Shown here piece by piece: positions 49,626-51,011 of a stretch of 51,011 nucleotides of DNA. This DNA comes from CAZSWR01 sp964610885 (GTDB taxonomy: Bacteria > Bacteroidota > Ignavibacteria > Kapaibacteriales > UBA2268). A program made the position numbers and the translations under genes. The notes under the pieces were generated by a model. It was given only the letters and a program-made list of their open reading frames with translations. It was not told the DNA's origin and made no database searches. The stretch spans positions 1 through 51,011 of the forward strand of contig CAZSWR010000014.1 of the NCBI GenBank assembly GCA_964610885.1, read 5' to 3'. Each line of letters starts with the position of its first letter. Position 1 is the first letter of the stretch.

Positions 49626-50788
49626 CACAAAGCCTCTCGGTATATGGTCTCCATATCCGGCCGGGTTGGAATGCGTGGATTTGTGGCGTTGCAAGGGTCG
49701 TTGATTGCCTTTTCGGCCAGGACCGGAATTTCGGAATTGACGACGCCTTTTTTGCCGAATGTATCGACAATTCCAATGCTTTCGCGCAGTTCGACAATTG
49801 TATTGATAAGTGTCTTCTTTGTCTCCTCGGAAGTCATTTTCGCTGTTTTAATTCCCATGGCCTCGGCAATGCCACGATACTTCGATTGTGCCGAATCGAA
49901 ATTGTAATCTACGATATGCGATAGCAACAGGGCATTGCATTCTCCGTGGGGCAGGTCTTTGTATCCGCCCAGGCTGTGGGCCATTGCATGGACGCAGCCC
50001 AGGCTGGCATTCGAGAAGGCCAGCCCGGCCATTAACGAAGCAAGCATAATATTCCCGCGCAGTTCGAGGTCGTCCGGATTGCTCACAGATTTCTCGAGGT
50101 ACTTGTGAATCAGTTCGATTGCGTGGATTGCATTAATATCCGTTATCGAAGAGCTGGCGTTGGAAGCGTAGGCCTCCACGGCGTGCGTAAGGGCGTCCAT
50201 ACCTGTGCAGGCGGTTAAGTATCCGTCCATCGACAGCAGCGTAACCGGATCGATTAGCGCAACGTCCGGCACCACTGCCTTGCTGATGACTGCAATCTTG
50301 TAGCGCTCTTTGGTGTTGTTGATAATCGCAAACTGCGATACGTCCGCGCTGGTTCCGGCGGTGGTCGGGACGCAAATCAGCGGGGGCATCGGGTAGGGAG
50401 CTTTGTCAACCCCCTCGAATTCCAGAATGTTGCGCCGATTCGTAACGACAATCCCAATTCCCTTCGCGCAATCCATCGGCGACCCGCCGCCAACAGCCAC
50501 AAGGAAATCGCACGAATTGGAAAGGTATTCGTCGGCTCCGCGCATGACTTCGGTGTCCCGTGGGTTCGGGCTGACGTTGGAATATATAAAACACGGAATG
50601 CCCTCCGCTTCCAAGCTATTTATTATTTCTGAAGTCCATCCGCTGGCCATCACTCCCGCGTCGGTTACGACGAATGCCTTCTTGTTTCCGATTTTTTTCG
50701 CATAGCGCCCCGCCAGGAAGCGGGCGTCCGCCCCGAATATGAACTCTGGAGCGACAAATTTTCTTAATTCTAATGTCAAATTTTGCAT
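49625..50788 (-). CDS. Iron-type (group III) alcohol dehydrogenase
   Basis: 387-aa cytoplasmic NAD(P)-dependent enzyme. The nucleotide loop GGGSPMDCAKG is intact. Metal ligands are Asp198 and His202 (GMDALTHAVEAY), His267 (CVHAMAHSLGG) and His281 (LPHGECNALLL), the pattern shared with 1,3-propanediol dehydrogenase and related enzymes. The family interconverts primary alcohols or diols and aldehydes; substrate cannot be read from sequence. ATG 50788 gives the family N-terminus (FVAPEFIFGADA). It is the first gene of a two-gene operon; its stop TGA overlaps the start of the PocR-kinase gene (TGATG), so the sensor is likely tuned to a compound linked to this enzyme. The 220 bases upstream hold a 15-bp palindrome (50888). 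Confidence 0.93.
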   Translation of the reverse strand: MQNLTLELRKFVAPEFIFGADARFLAGRYAKKIGNKKAFVVTDAGVMASGWTSEIINSLEAEGIPCFIYSNVSPNPRDTEVMRGADEYLSNSCDFLVAVGGGSPMDCAKGIGIVVTNRRNILEFEGVDKAPYPMPPLICVPTTAGTSADVSQFAIINNTKERYKIAVISKAVVPDVALIDPVTLLSMDGYLTACTGMDALTHAVEAYASNASSSITDINAIHAIELIHKYLEKSVSNPDDLELRGNIMLASLMAGLAFSNASLGCVHAMAHSLGGYKDLPHGECNALLLSHIVDYNFDSAQSKYRGIAEAMGIKTAKMTSEETKKTLINTIVELRESIGIVDTFGKKGVVNSEIPVLAEKAINDPCNATNPRIPTRPDMETIYREAL

Positions 50789-50887
50789 AACACTTTCTTT
50801 GAATTAAAGGATTCAATTCTACGTATGTTAAAGTATAACGCTTGTGGATATTGTAATTTTATTAAGTGTTTTTATACTAAGGCCAAT

Positions 50888-50902
50888 GGATGATTATCAT
50901 CC
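50888..50902. promoter_or_regulatory. Palindrome upstream of the alcohol dehydrogenase operon, possible operator
   Basis: GGATGAT-T-ATCATCC is a perfect inverted repeat with one central base, about 100 bases before the dehydrogenase start. Its position and symmetry suit a dimeric regulator, but no binding protein is known. Confidence 0.4.
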
Positions 50903-51011
50903 TATTAGTTGTAAACAAAACATATGCTCGAGCGAAACAATCCGTGATAAATACATTTTTGGTTCATCCGAAAAACCGATACTTTCAAAATAATAAATTG
51001 CTATATTTGTA

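Overview
The window looks like a chromosomal segment from the Bacteroidota/Chlorobiota/Ignavibacteria/Kapaibacteria side of the FCB group. Three things point there. Several secreted proteins end in a type IX secretion (T9SS) sorting domain. A signal-peptide protein ends in an endosialidase-chaperone-like domain of the Bacteroidota kind. Several upstream regions carry a TAnnTTTG element, the -7 consensus of this group. Small hairpin repeats are scattered between genes. I cannot fix the genus from sequence alone. No rRNA, tRNA, CRISPR array or transposase was found.

Layout. (1) 1-4860: the tail of one gene, then three tandem paralogous receiver-histidine kinases. (2) 4861-6198: a hairpin-rich gap and an SPFH/band-7 membrane protein on the minus strand. 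(3) 6337-11534, plus strand: a 6-pyruvoyl-tetrahydropterin-synthase-type enzyme and GTP cyclohydrolase I (pterin supply), a YbbR-domain protein, the redox chaperone Hsp33 and sigma-54 (rpoN). (4) 11787-15585, minus strand: a small Gln-rich protein, clpX, clpP, a small unknown gene and a small secreted protein, with several copies of a two-hairpin repeat between them. (5) 15814-19316, plus strand: TraB/GumN protein, an SDR oxidoreductase and urocanate hydratase. (6) 19559-25497, minus strand: an AT-rich surface-protein operon (endosialidase-tail-like protein, PKD-like lipoprotein, 853-aa T9SS protein), followed by a duplicated lipoprotein gene that carries a fragment of the first gene as its leader. 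(7) 25943-28438: mreBCD cell-shape genes. (8) 28645-36249: Nfu Fe-S protein, a T9SS Asp-box propeller, NhaA and a very large BadF/HgdC-type activase. (9) 36767-42372: a T9SS protein, an orphan T9SS-domain fragment, a CapA-like protein and a VWA-OmpA lipoprotein, flanked by repeat-rich gene-poor DNA. (10) 42373-50788: an S41 protease, a KimA/APC-type permease, a cyclophilin, and a coupled pair of iron-type alcohol dehydrogenase and PocR-domain histidine kinase.

Most interesting items: a family of interspersed repeats with two hairpins, whose second stem changes sequence but keeps pairing; the translationally coupled alcohol dehydrogenase/PocR sensor-kinase pair, which suggests a self-contained alcohol- or diol-sensing unit; and the segmental duplication in the surface-protein operon. 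Many reading frames have an in-frame upstream TTG or GTG. I moved starts to the internal ATG where ribosome-binding sites, signal peptides or family N-termini supported it, and say so in each entry.
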